From Photobacterium obscurum (GTDB lineage Bacteria > Pseudomonadota > Gammaproteobacteria > Enterobacterales > Vibrionaceae), in assembly GCF_026191635.1 (NCBI RefSeq), contig NZ_JAKRRW010000022.1:1-64000 (forward strand): DNA of 64,000 nucleotides. Direction: 5' to 3'. The notes under the pieces are model-generated. The model did no database searches, was not told the DNA's origin, and saw nothing but the letters and a program-made list of their open reading frames with translations. Positions within the stretch are counted from its first letter, which is position 1. Each line of letters opens with the position of its first letter. A program made the position numbers and the translations under genes. Positions 45,601-54,133 of the stretch are shown here, in pieces.

Positions 45601-48600
45601 ATAAGCTCGTGCCGGGATACTATCACCGTCTTAATGAAATCACCGGTGCTGTAGAACGCTCGACTTGCTGTGATAACACTGCCACCGAACAGGTCATGAT
45701 GGAAAAAGTCATGATTGATTCACTGGATATGTGGACCAAAGACTACAAGATTGATTCCTACCGTTTTGATCTTGCCGGCTTCCACATGAAATCCAACCTG
45801 ATCAAGGCGCGAGAGAAGGTTCGTGAAAGCAACAAGGGAACCTATTTCTACATGGAAGGCTGGGACTACGGTGAAACGGTTAATAACCGTCGTGGTGTGA
45901 ATGGTTCACAGTGGAATATGGGGGGAACAGGCTACGGAACATTCAGTGATCGTTTGCGCGATGCTGTGCGTGGTACTGTATATAGTGACAGTGGCGATAC
46001 CATGAGAACCCGTAAAGGTTTTGGTAATGCCGGTGTCGAGTTCGATTATCCTAGCCAGCAAACTGAGCTAAATCGCCAAACTGACCTTGTACGCTTAGGC
46101 ATGGCCGGTAACCTGAAAAGTTATCTGCTCCAGGATCAAAACGGCATTACCAAGCGCGGTCAGGATTTTGAATACGGTGGCCAGCATGCTGGTTATGCAG
46201 AAAGTCCTCAAGAGACCATCAACTATATCTCCAAGCATGATAACCAGACGTTGTGGGACATTAATCAGTACAAGATCGATGAAACTGCCAGTTCAGACGA
46301 ACGTGTACGGATGCAGAATGTTGCCAACAGTACCGTTGTGCTAAGTCAGGGGGTTCCTTTCTTCCAGCTAGGCGTTTCATTGCTGCGCTCTAAATCGATG
46401 CAGCGTGATAGTTACAACTCCGGCGATTGGTATAACAAGGTTGATTTCAATCTGGATAACCCTGAATTGAGCAATAACTGGAATGTCGGCCTGCCACGCA
46501 AAGATAAAGACGGTGCTAATTATCCGATCATCAAAGAGGTTATTGCCAACAGTCAGACCCAGCCTAGTCGTGAGCAAATTTTGCTGGCCGATGAGCAGTT
46601 CAAAGAGCTACTTAAGATCCGTACCAGCAGTAAGTTGTTCCATCTGGATACGACAGAGCAGGTGAGTGCACGGGTTGATTTTCATAATACAGGTACAGAT
46701 CAGATCCCGGGTGTAATCGTAATGTCAATCGACGATGGCACTGGGCTTGATGATCTGGATGCTAACCTTGATGCCGCTGTAATTGTCGTGAACTCAACAG
46801 TAGGACCAAAAACCATGCAAGTGGATGGTTCTGAAGGGTTTGTTTTACATGATGTCCAGCAGCAGTCTGCCGATGGTGTTGTGAAGTCAGCCTCGTTTGC
46901 TCATGGCGAGTTCACAGTACCGGCTCTGACAACCGCCGTCTTCGTTAAAAAGCAAGATGGAGCCCAGGGGGAAGGGCTTCCGGTTTCTGAAAAGGATACT
47001 TCAAATGTACCTACCTATGGCAGCAAAGAGCTTTACCTTAAAGGCTCGATGAATGGCTGGGGCAATGTTAATGCAATGGCGTTTGCCAATGGGGTTTACA
47101 CCCTTGAGGTTGTGCTGGATGCAGGTACCCAGGAGTTTAAGATTGCAGATGCTGATTGGTCGGATGGTACCAACTTCGGTATGGGTCAGATCACAGTTGC
47201 TGAAGGTTCACTGGCGCTGACAGACGCTGGCGGCAATATCCAGCTTGATGCTGCAACCAAGGGCGTCTACCGTTTTGTGCTGGATGCGTCTGATAATGCT
47301 GGACAACCAACCGTCGCGGTAACGTTATTAAAAGCGATTAGTGACAGTAGCTGTAGTCAATTGGCTGATAGCAGCGAGCCGGCACCGCTGGCTGAAACTA
47401 AGTTGTTTGTGCGTGGGGCACTGTCCGGTTGGGCCGCTGATCCGATGTATCAGCTGACCTATAAGGGTGACAATGTCTATCAGGCGTACTTTACGCTTGA
47501 TACTGCCGTGCAAACTCAGTTCAAGATTGCCGATGATACCGACAACTGGGGTGTTCAGTATTCGGTGAACCAGGACGGTAGCTATATTAAGTTACTTGAC
47601 GGGATGGACTACACAGCGGTCAAGCATGATGCAGGTTCATCGAACAATAGCATCGACTTGAGTGCGGCCACCTATAGCGTGAAACTGACGTTGGATGGCA
47701 ATGACTATGACCAAGGCTCCTTGCTGTTTGAAAAATGTGATTCGGAGCCTGCACCATACGGCGAGACGGAACTTCTATTACGCGGCGATTTCAATGGCTG
47801 GAATAGCGGGACAGCGTTGACCTATCTTGGTGACGGCATGTATCAGGTAAGCATTTACCTTCAGCCGGGTGACTATAACTTCAAGCTGGCCAGTGAAGAT
47901 TGGAACACCATTAACCTTGGCTTTAGTGACTTGGTTGCCGGAGGCGATTCGGTTGAATGGCAAGATGCTGGAGCCGATAACAACCTTCATCTCACTGTTT
48001 CTGAGCTGGGTGACTGGACGTTCGTGATTGATGCCAGCGATAAGGATAACCCTAAACTGGTAGTTACCAAGCCGAAGCCACAGCCGCTTTACGCCTGTAA
48101 CAACAGCGACGATGCAGCTTGTGATGTGCGTATGTACCAAATCATGGTCGAGTCTTTCGTCGACGGTGACAGCAGCCACGACTACGGTGTCGGTTATGGT
48201 TCATCACATCACCGTGGTGATCTACAGGGTGTCATTGATAGCCTGGACTACATCAAAGGCTTGAATGTTAATGCGATTTGGCTGACGCCAGTGTTTGATT
48301 CATGTGTCGGTGCATCTGGTGACGACAGATTGGATGCGACGGGTTATTTTGCCTGTGACTTCTTTAATGTTGATCCTAATTTCGGAAGCAACGAAAAGCT
48401 GAAGGAGCTTATTGATACTGCCCATAGCAAGGGCTTATACGTCTTCCTGGACGGTGTATTTGGCCATGTTAACAAAACGGGTGTGAAGGCATCGCCAACG
48501 GGTAAGTTGCCAACGCTGAAAGCCGGTGATGCGAATTATCCGGGGCAGCTGGTGGTATATCCTGATGCAGATAGCTTAGCGTTCTTCAAAGAAGTCGCTA

Positions 48601-49565
48601 CCTACTGGGTGCGTGAGTACGGGATAGACGGCTGGCGTCTTGATCAAGCCTATCAGGTACCGCTGGATGCATGGCGTGAACTGCGTGCGGCAGTAGAAAG
48701 TGAGTCGGCGGCTCGTCAGGCTAACGGTGAAGAATGGGGCACACTGGGCTATATGGTCGGCGAAGTGTGGAGAAGTGCGGAAGATATCGCGAAGTATGCA
48801 TATGGTACCGACGATAACCCAGCACTATTGTCAGCCTTTGACTTTAACCGTCGCTACGGAATTGTACAGGCGCTAGCGGTTGAAGAAAGCGGATACTCGG
48901 CTGATGCAACCCAGTTAGACGCGTTCTGGAACAGCCTTGCCAACTATCCTTATCATGCGATGCCGAACCTGATGCTGGGTAACCATGACTTGGTTCGTTT
49001 CGGTGATTTGATTGAACGTGGTAACAAGGGCAACTACTGGCAGCGCCATAAAGCCGCTATCAGCTTCCTTGGTGCCTGGTCTGGTCCTATTACCCTGTAT
49101 TACGGTGATGAGATTGGCGATCAGGTGGAGGGCTTTGCAGCGAAAGTAAGCTATGAGGACAACTGTGTTGATCAGGGCTTGTGTGAAGATCACGTTGCGC
49201 GCTCAAGTGGTAAGGTTCTGGGTGTGAGCGTTGATTCATTGTCGACGGAGCAGGCTGATCTTAAAGACTGGGTGACTAAACTGTTTGATGTCCGTGAAAC
49301 ACACCCGGCATTGTACAGCGGCAAACGCACTAACTTGGCAATGACCAGTGAACTGTATGTCGATCTTAAACAAACAGCCGATGAGCAAATTGTTTACCTG
49401 CTGAATGTTTCAGAAGAGGGCAAACACTACGCTCTGGATGCTAATCGCCTGGAAACTGCTAACCAGCTTGTCGATTTGATGACAGGGGAAGTGATTGCAA
49501 ACGGCGGCGATACTTTCAGTATTGATGTTCCCGCACTGACAGGGCGCTTCCTGTTGGTTAAATAA
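42660..49565 (+). CDS. Lipoprotein amylopullulanase with two GH13 catalytic domains
   Basis: A 2301-residue surface enzyme for starch, glycogen or pullulan. The signal ends in LLYGC, a lipobox. Order: N-terminal domain to about 235; five or six aspartate-rich thrombospondin-type-3 calcium repeats (about 240-404; units like DGDGVADSIDAFPDD); a pullulanase-associated starch-binding domain (about 411-521); a CBM48-like domain (GSSVTFGVWAPTAQSVELLV); a type I pullulanase GH13 barrel with DMVYNHT, Asp1037 (YRFDLAGF), Glu1066 (MEGWDYGE) and Asp1194 (KHDNQ); three tandem starch-binding-like modules at about 1454-1806 (KGSMNGW, RGALSGW, RGDFNGW); and a second, alpha-amylase-type GH13 barrel with Asp1995 (GWRLDQA), Glu2035 (GEVW) and Asp2110 (GNHDLVR). 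Both triads are intact. AGGAACGAGA precedes the ATG; MalT and CRP sites lie upstream. Confidence 0.93.
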   Translation: MKTKLTKLALATMSISLLYGCNDDSTAIADSHAQRPTNINVQAIDGYLRNAKIWLDVNKNYKLDPNEPFATTAKEGKAVLDLSKFSDDPALYPLVTQVIEGVSIDEDNPTIKVAKSYMMAAPKGYTRVTPVTTLVALKMADGKSEEQAIAEVQQVLSQPDLDPAIDYIAAEKELVASSAKALVQILPQQLGNSEQSTQLSELEAAAGLLGEEITEQLNNGQEPDLSKKTLVVDEKGQLKVADDGDGDGVADSIDAFPDDKTESRDLDGDGIGDNADTDKDGDGVENTKDAFPSDAKESSDLDLDGIGDNADTDKDGDGVNNDDDLFPSNPDESADFDLDGIGDRADTDDDGDGWLDLDEVRLGTDPLNNTKKPADLDGDFITDDEDPDKDGDGIANEDDPEPNVPADQSKAVKANDLEVVIYSMNGADAQAEKTLHVWNNETCGAYDADNITDFNDWGAGGVKPTGQDEIGTYWVLPLKSQKETDCVNFIVRTADGQSSDMKLEFATIKDRQGFVPADNSAILDNEDDVLPVELAGASAHWVDDSTLLWSKADGAAKVELYHSKTAGIIYDAVSQTITGGEVIALSGGAASESVKARFPHLSDWAAFTIDGDTDLKRDILKSQLIAVARDADNNIIQATKVQIPGVLDTLYTGGDEEDRNADKEKLGAVLEGSSVTFGVWAPTAQSVELLVYSESDDTKLKNTYVMTDDDGDGVYKLTPDGVAVGDYYRYRVKVYHPLSNKIELFETTDPYGQSFSTNSRFSQVVDMTDAALKPAGWDTYEFDQDAKPMDAVLYELHIRDFSVNDTADNRNPAYDGKYMAFTEESRDSVKHLKSMQEAGVSYVHLMPTFDIGTVNEDPAKRIDLNNTVAELCELNASAGLCKSADPSQTLKSLLEGYDPKSEDAQSLMNDIRDLDSFNWGYDPYHYNAPEGSTSTNAEGTTRIKEFREMVQALHDMGFKVVMDMVYNHTNASGLGEQSVLDKLVPGYYHRLNEITGAVERSTCCDNTATEQVMMEKVMIDSLDMWTKDYKIDSYRFDLAGFHMKSNLIKAREKVRESNKGTYFYMEGWDYGETVNNRRGVNGSQWNMGGTGYGTFSDRLRDAVRGTVYSDSGDTMRTRKGFGNAGVEFDYPSQQTELNRQTDLVRLGMAGNLKSYLLQDQNGITKRGQDFEYGGQHAGYAESPQETINYISKHDNQTLWDINQYKIDETASSDERVRMQNVANSTVVLSQGVPFFQLGVSLLRSKSMQRDSYNSGDWYNKVDFNLDNPELSNNWNVGLPRKDKDGANYPIIKEVIANSQTQPSREQILLADEQFKELLKIRTSSKLFHLDTTEQVSARVDFHNTGTDQIPGVIVMSIDDGTGLDDLDANLDAAVIVVNSTVGPKTMQVDGSEGFVLHDVQQQSADGVVKSASFAHGEFTVPALTTAVFVKKQDGAQGEGLPVSEKDTSNVPTYGSKELYLKGSMNGWGNVNAMAFANGVYTLEVVLDAGTQEFKIADADWSDGTNFGMGQITVAEGSLALTDAGGNIQLDAATKGVYRFVLDASDNAGQPTVAVTLLKAISDSSCSQLADSSEPAPLAETKLFVRGALSGWAADPMYQLTYKGDNVYQAYFTLDTAVQTQFKIADDTDNWGVQYSVNQDGSYIKLLDGMDYTAVKHDAGSSNNSIDLSAATYSVKLTLDGNDYDQGSLLFEKCDSEPAPYGETELLLRGDFNGWNSGTALTYLGDGMYQVSIYLQPGDYNFKLASEDWNTINLGFSDLVAGGDSVEWQDAGADNNLHLTVSELGDWTFVIDASDKDNPKLVVTKPKPQPLYACNNSDDAACDVRMYQIMVESFVDGDSSHDYGVGYGSSHHRGDLQGVIDSLDYIKGLNVNAIWLTPVFDSCVGASGDDRLDATGYFACDFFNVDPNFGSNEKLKELIDTAHSKGLYVFLDGVFGHVNKTGVKASPTGKLPTLKAGDANYPGQLVVYPDADSLAFFKEVATYWVREYGIDGWRLDQAYQVPLDAWRELRAAVESESAARQANGEEWGTLGYMVGEVWRSAEDIAKYAYGTDDNPALLSAFDFNRRYGIVQALAVEESGYSADATQLDAFWNSLANYPYHAMPNLMLGNHDLVRFGDLIERGNKGNYWQRHKAAISFLGAWSGPITLYYGDEIGDQVEGFAAKVSYEDNCVDQGLCEDHVARSSGKVLGVSVDSLSTEQADLKDWVTKLFDVRETHPALYSGKRTNLAMTSELYVDLKQTADEQIVYLLNVSEEGKHYALDANRLETANQLVDLMTGEVIANGGDTFSIDVPALTGRFLLVK

Positions 49566-49583
49566 TATCAACAATCACCAATT

Positions 49584-49613
49584 AAAAGGGCGCGATATTC
49601 GCGCCCTTTTTTA
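49584..49613 (+). terminator. Terminator of the amylopullulanase gene
   Basis: Stem AAAGGGCGCGA/TCGCGCCCTTT with a 3-base loop, followed by TTTATA. Confidence 0.92.
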
Positions 49614-49657
49614 TATAGCGAAGTATCTTGAAATAGTTTGGCTATATATTGCTGAAA

Positions 49658-49695
49658 CAAAAAAGAAGGCTCATTACAGGAGCCTTCTTTTTATC
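49658..49695 (-). terminator. Terminator of yajQ
   Basis: Perfect stem AAAAGAAGGCTC/GAGCCTTCTTTT with a 7-base loop; T-rich on both strands, 30 bases past the yajQ stop. Confidence 0.88.
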
Positions 49696-49726
49696 TAATA
49701 ATGCGTACTTCTCGGCGAGGTGATAA

Positions 49727-50209
49727 TTAGTCGCGGAAGTTTTCAAACTGGAATGGCTGGCCAAGCTCTGCGCCGCGTACTAGCGCCATGGTAGCTTGTA
49801 GATCGTCACGTTTCTTACCTGTAACGCGTACTTTATCGCCCTGAATCGCAACCTGAACTTTAAGCTTTGAGTCTTTAACTAGCTTAACGATTTTCTTCGC
49901 CATTGCTTGTTCAATACCTTGCTTAAACTCAACGTTACAAGCAAATAGCTTTCCTGAGCGAGTGATTTCTTTTTGTTCCATTGAATCTGCATCAACAAAA
50001 CGCTTGGCAAGGTTACTACGTAGGATTGTAATAAGCTGTGCTAGCTGAAAATCAGATTCAGTGGTTACTTTTACTATTTCTTTTTCAAGCTTAAAGCTTG
50101 CTTCAACGCCACGGAAATCAAAACGAGTCTCAAGTTCACGTGAAGCGTTATCTACGGCGTTTCTTACTTCAACGAAATCAACTTCAGAAATAATATCAAA
50201 AGATGGCAT
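49727..50209 (-). CDS. yajQ: YajQ family cyclic di-GMP-binding protein
   Basis: A 160-residue protein of the YajQ family, two ferredoxin-like domains. Signature sequences are [28 protein letters not shown] and [20 protein letters not shown]. In Xanthomonas the family binds cyclic di-GMP and acts with a transcription factor; in E. coli it binds nucleotides or tRNA in vitro. AGGTCGATGAC precedes the ATG. It follows the DAHP synthase gene by about 100 bases on the same strand, so co-transcription is possible. Confidence 0.95.
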   Translation of the reverse strand: MPSFDIISEVDFVEVRNAVDNASRELETRFDFRGVEASFKLEKEIVKVTTESDFQLAQLITILRSNLAKRFVDADSMEQKEITRSGKLFACNVEFKQGIEQAMAKKIVKLVKDSKLKVQVAIQGDKVRVTGKKRDDLQATMALVRGAELGQPFQFENFRD

Positions 50210-50312
50210 GTCATCGACCTTAGTTATTAATCTATTGGTTTAGCTGTTTGCATACATAGTAGCAAAAATATTAGATACAGCGTTTCCTACGCTGTATCTA
50301 TTGATAACGGTG

Positions 50313-51368
50313 TTATTTACGATTTTTAATCGCTTCGGCCAGCATATCAAGCATTGTTACTGTGTCATCCCAGTTCACACAAGGATCAGTAATGGACTGA
50401 CCGTAAACGAGTTCATTCTCTTTTCCTGGAATTACGGATTGGTTGCCTTCTTCAATAAAGCTCTCGGCCATAATACCAGCAATATGGGTGCTGCCACCTT
50501 TAATCTGGTCGCAAATATCAGCAGCAACATCAAGTTGGCGTTTGTGTTCTTTCTGGCAGTTACCATGGCTGAAGTCGACAACGAGGCGTGGCGGCAGGTC
50601 GAAAGAGGCGAGTGTTTCACAAGATGCTGAAATATCTTCCTGATGGTAGTTCGGCATTTTTCCGCCGCGTAAAATGACGTGGCCATATGGGTTACCGGAA
50701 GTACGGTAGATAGTCATTTCGCCTGTTTTCGCCGGCGAGCAGAATACATGGGACTCACGCGTGGCTCGGATTGCATCGACAGCAATCTTTATGTTGCCAT
50801 CAGTACCATTTTTGAAACCGACAGGGCAGGAAAGGGCAGAAGCCATTTCACGGTGGATCTGTGATTCTGTGGTACGTGCGCCGATAGCACCCCAAGAAAT
50901 AAGATCAGCCAAATACTGGCCCGTGATCATGTCAAGAAACTCAGTGGCAGTTGGCATACCCAGCTTATTGATATCAACCAGCAGCTTGCGCGCGGTGTGA
51001 AGGCCTGTTACCAGATCAAGGCTACCATCGAGGTGAGGATCAGAGACGAGCCCTTTCCAGCCAACAACAGTACGAGGTTTTTCAAAGTAGGTACGCATAA
51101 CAATACAAAGTTCGTCTTTGTATTTGTCTTTGATGCTGACTAGGCGCTGGGCATAGTCAAGAGCTGCTTCAGGATCGTGTACCGAGCAAGGGCCAACAAT
51201 AACAAGAAGTCGGGAATCTTCTCCCGTTAATATCGCTTCAACCTGACGGCGAGAGTTCGCAACATGCTCAGCGATTTCGTCGGTGAGCGGGTAAGCGGCT
51301 TCAACGTCTGCGGGGGTTGGCATTAACCCAAGGCTAACGGTGCGGAGTTCATCTGTTTTCATTGGCAT
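50313..51368 (-). CDS. 3-deoxy-7-phosphoheptulonate (DAHP) synthase, AroH-like
   Basis: A 351-residue type I DAHP synthase that joins PEP and erythrose 4-phosphate at the start of aromatic amino acid synthesis. Motifs include VIVGPCSVHDPEAA, RTYFEKPRTVVGWKGL, GARTTESQIHREMASALSCP and VVDFSHGNCQKEHKRQL. The opening (MKTDELRT) and the HGNCQK stretch resemble E. coli AroH, the Trp-sensitive isozyme, more than AroG or AroF. Whether it starts at codon 1 or at the ATG two codons later is not decided. No TrpR or TyrR box was recognised upstream. It is divergent from the PEP-synthase-like gene at 51878. Confidence 0.93.
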   Translation of the reverse strand: MPMKTDELRTVSLGLMPTPADVEAAYPLTDEIAEHVANSRRQVEAILTGEDSRLLVIVGPCSVHDPEAALDYAQRLVSIKDKYKDELCIVMRTYFEKPRTVVGWKGLVSDPHLDGSLDLVTGLHTARKLLVDINKLGMPTATEFLDMITGQYLADLISWGAIGARTTESQIHREMASALSCPVGFKNGTDGNIKIAVDAIRATRESHVFCSPAKTGEMTIYRTSGNPYGHVILRGGKMPNYHQEDISASCETLASFDLPPRLVVDFSHGNCQKEHKRQLDVAADICDQIKGGSTHIAGIMAESFIEEGNQSVIPGKENELVYGQSITDPCVNWDDTVTMLDMLAEAIKNRK

Positions 51369-51877
51369 AATACGTTTGCCTATCTCGGTATATCAAAAAA
51401 TAACGACGCGTAAAGATAGCCCAAAAGACCGCAGGAATAAACCAAACTTGTGATATGTCTTGGGTTTTTCTTAAGATTCCTACGCTTTGTTAAGCATAGA
51501 TGATGCAAAGATAAACAATCGTTATACGTTGTTGATTGCAAAATAGCGTAATGGCTGACTCATCGAGCGGGATTCAGCTTGGTATCATAATGAATGTGAT
51601 GATTTGTCGATTGTATGCATTAATTTTAAGTAATTTTTCATTCTGCGATTTTTTCTCTTGCCTCTATAACAATGAGTCAGTAATGTCATTATCAATGCCG
51701 GGAGTTTGGTAACAACCACTTAGGTCTGGTTGTCTGCTGAGTTTTTATTGCCGATTTGAATGGTGCGTTAGTTATTTGTGTGTATTTTCATTCAATATTT
51801 GGTGTTTGAGTCGGTGACTTGCCGTTGGTCGTGATAACTTCCCGTTTTTTACCGTAATTTTGTTGTAGTGGTGCCTT
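51369..51877. other. Divergent intergenic region, DAHP synthase and PEP-synthase-like gene
   Basis: A 509-base gap with promoters for both genes. No TrpR, TyrR or Cra site is convincing. A weak inverted repeat, CCAA...TTGG around 51442-51468, lies in the DAHP synthase leader. Confidence 0.35.
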
Positions 51878-52768
51878 ATGACAGACAAATCTCAATCTGG
51901 TTTACAGTTCTCAGAAATTTTGAAAGATCCCTCATTACTTGAAAAGCAGGAGTTGGCTATCGGCTTGGTTTCTATGGATGATTTGGTTAGGACTGCCGTT
52001 GGAGTTCACCCGTATGCGGTTGCAGAGCCGGACAAGCTAACAGAGTCGCAGCAACAAGCTGTTCTTGCTCGTGTGGGCGATAATGAAATTCCTGCAGAAT
52101 GGTATGTAACGACACTGACGAAGATCTTAGTCAGTGCAGCGCAGAAAGCTCAAGGTAAGCCACTGCGAGTGAGGCTTTCTGGGGGGGATTCACATCGCCG
52201 AAATGATTTGCTGGGTAGTGAATTGGAAGCGGCAGAAGTGAATCCGTTGATTGGGCTTCGCGGCGTTTCTCGCTTTGCGGATAAAGCGCATCGCAAAAGT
52301 TTCGATCTGGAGTGCGAGATCATCAAGCGGGCGCGTAATGCTGAAGGTATGACCAACATTGAACTGGTTATACCGTTTGTAAGGACATTTAGCGAAGCGG
52401 CGACAGTGATTGACTTGTTAGCTGAGCAAGGGCTTTGTCGAGGCGCGCAAGGGCTAAAAGTGCATTTAATGTGTGAGCTGCCAGCGAATGCATTGATGGC
52501 AGAAAAATTCCTACCGTACTTTGATGGGCTGGTGGTCGATGTCGATCAGCTAGGCCAGTTTGCATTGGGTTTGGATCAAGAGCATCCGTCTCTCAACTAT
52601 CTGCATGATGATCAGAATGAATCGGTTTTACTTCTCGTGCGACAAGCTCTTAAAGCTGCTGAAAGCACAGGCAAGATTTGCGAGATCGTCAGCCACTATA
52701 TTCAGCAGGCACCTAAGTTGCAAAAATGGTTGCTTGAGCATGACGTTAAAACAGTGATCAGCCAATAA
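51878..52768 (+). CDS. Stand-alone PEP synthase C-terminal barrel, predicted inactive
   Basis: A 296-residue protein matching only the C-terminal PEP/pyruvate-binding barrel of PEP synthase (E. coli PpsA has 792 residues); ATP-grasp and phosphohistidine domains are absent. Residues 122-233 align without gaps: NPLIGLRGVSRF, FDLECEIIKRARN, GMTNIELVIPFVRTFSEA, LMCELPANALMAEKF and ALGLD. Two catalytic positions differ: the metal-binding Asp of the GSNDMTQ motif is Gln224 (DVDQLGQ), and the catalytic Cys of the C-terminal ICGQGPSD motif is Val271 (EIVSHYIQ). The frame is clean, so it is a maintained pseudoenzyme rather than a decaying gene. It may sense or bind PEP or pyruvate; its divergent neighbour consumes PEP. 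Function is inference. Confidence 0.85.
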   Translation: MTDKSQSGLQFSEILKDPSLLEKQELAIGLVSMDDLVRTAVGVHPYAVAEPDKLTESQQQAVLARVGDNEIPAEWYVTTLTKILVSAAQKAQGKPLRVRLSGGDSHRRNDLLGSELEAAEVNPLIGLRGVSRFADKAHRKSFDLECEIIKRARNAEGMTNIELVIPFVRTFSEAATVIDLLAEQGLCRGAQGLKVHLMCELPANALMAEKFLPYFDGLVVDVDQLGQFALGLDQEHPSLNYLHDDQNESVLLLVRQALKAAESTGKICEIVSHYIQQAPKLQKWLLEHDVKTVISQ

Positions 52769-52793
52769 GACTTATCTGTAGTGGAACTGCAAT

Positions 52794-52826
52794 AAAAAAC
52801 CGGCGCTATCGTTGCCGGTTTTTTTT
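52794..52826. terminator. Bidirectional terminator
   Basis: Stem AAAACCGGC/GCCGGTTTT with a 9-base loop and T runs on both strands, between the convergent PEP-synthase-like and acyltransferase genes. Confidence 0.9.
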
Positions 52827-52854
52827 GCACATTATCTGGCGACTAAGATTATCC

Positions 52855-53877
52855 TTAGCGTAATAACACGCTTTTCAGTGGTGTTCTTTCGATGAGAGAT
52901 ACCAAGCCGAGTGAGATAAAGAAACTCAGTGGCACCATTGTCAGATCTTTTAATACGCCTTCAAAGCCGAACATACCTGCAAGGTTCATAAGGTATATGA
53001 TGACAAGTAGATGGCAAAGATAGAGGCCAAGTATCTTTTGGCTCCACATGAACGTTAGTGGTCGATTGCCAAACTCTGGTTTTGCTGCAAGAAGGAAGAA
53101 CAGGCCTGCGGCCCAAAATGGTGTACCGATTAGGAAGTCATGATTCATAAACGGAACATCAGAGGCCATTAGGCTCTTAGCTTCAAATAAGTGAAGTACC
53201 ATTCCGAATAGCATGACGGCTGTGGCTTTGTTCGTCGCTACTTGTAGGTTGCGTCTGCGCGCTTCAAAACCAATTGCAATCATTAGTGTGCTGAAGAACG
53301 GACCGTTTCGGGTGAAAATCGGTGATTCCAAACCAAATATTGGCTGATAGCTACCCGCCATTAAACCATAGAGATACAAAGCGACAGCGACTGGAACAAT
53401 CAGCTTCTGTTGTTTTAAGGCACAAAGCAGACCAATCACTACTATTCCGCACAACAAACCCGGGATGTACCAAAGGTGAACGAGGCCACCTTCAAAGAGA
53501 GTGTTGAGTGGGTTCGTTAGCAGGAAATCCCAATAGCCTGTGCGTTCAGCAAGGTAGCCTTTTTCCATCACAATACGGAGGTTAAATGGCACCAGTAAGT
53601 ACACTACGCTCCAGGCGGCCCAGACTTTGATTAACGGCAGGCTATAGCGTGTGATGGTGTCATTAGTTGCTGAAGTTAGGCGCGGCATAATGAAGTAGCC
53701 TGCGAGTATAAAAAACAGCGGTACGCCAAAGCGGCCGAGTTGATTTAGCAACATCCCCAGCCAGGGTTGTTCATCGAAGAGGGGAGTGTTGGCAAAAGGT
53801 TTGGCATGAATGATGATAACGGCGAACAGGGCTAGCAGGCGACCCCATTCAAAACTGGCAATACGGTTGTTGTTCAT
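52855..53877 (-). CDS. Acyltransferase 3 family membrane protein
   Basis: A 340-residue membrane protein with about ten helices, of the acyltransferase 3 family that O-acetylates sugars in lipopolysaccharide, capsule or peptidoglycan. It begins MNNNRIASFEWGRLLALFAV, with the conserved Arg and the IIIHAKPF catalytic-type His in helix 1, and has the usual GVPLFFILAGYFIMPR block. The start at 53877 is chosen by family alignment; the frame runs 53 codons further upstream without protein-like sequence. No glycan cluster is adjacent, so its substrate is unknown. Confidence 0.85.
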   Translation of the reverse strand: MNNNRIASFEWGRLLALFAVIIIHAKPFANTPLFDEQPWLGMLLNQLGRFGVPLFFILAGYFIMPRLTSATNDTITRYSLPLIKVWAAWSVVYLLVPFNLRIVMEKGYLAERTGYWDFLLTNPLNTLFEGGLVHLWYIPGLLCGIVVIGLLCALKQQKLIVPVAVALYLYGLMAGSYQPIFGLESPIFTRNGPFFSTLMIAIGFEARRRNLQVATNKATAVMLFGMVLHLFEAKSLMASDVPFMNHDFLIGTPFWAAGLFFLLAAKPEFGNRPLTFMWSQKILGLYLCHLLVIIYLMNLAGMFGFEGVLKDLTMVPLSFFISLGLVSLIERTPLKSVLLR

Positions 53878-54133
53878 ATAGTTAAATTTCAGCCTGAGGA
53901 AAGAGACACTACGTCTGACTGAGTCAGAATCTATCAGTAGAGTTGGTTTTATTAACTGGTTTGAATCAAGAAATAGGCCAATGAAAATTGATATTTTTTG
54001 AAGCGTGAACAATATCCCATTCGTTTGAAAGCACAAAAGAACAGGATATTTTTGCCGCTTATGAGGCGTGGAGGATGTATTTGCTAGTTAGTAGTGCTCG
54101 ATGCATAAAGCTGTGTAACTGTTTCGCTAGCGC

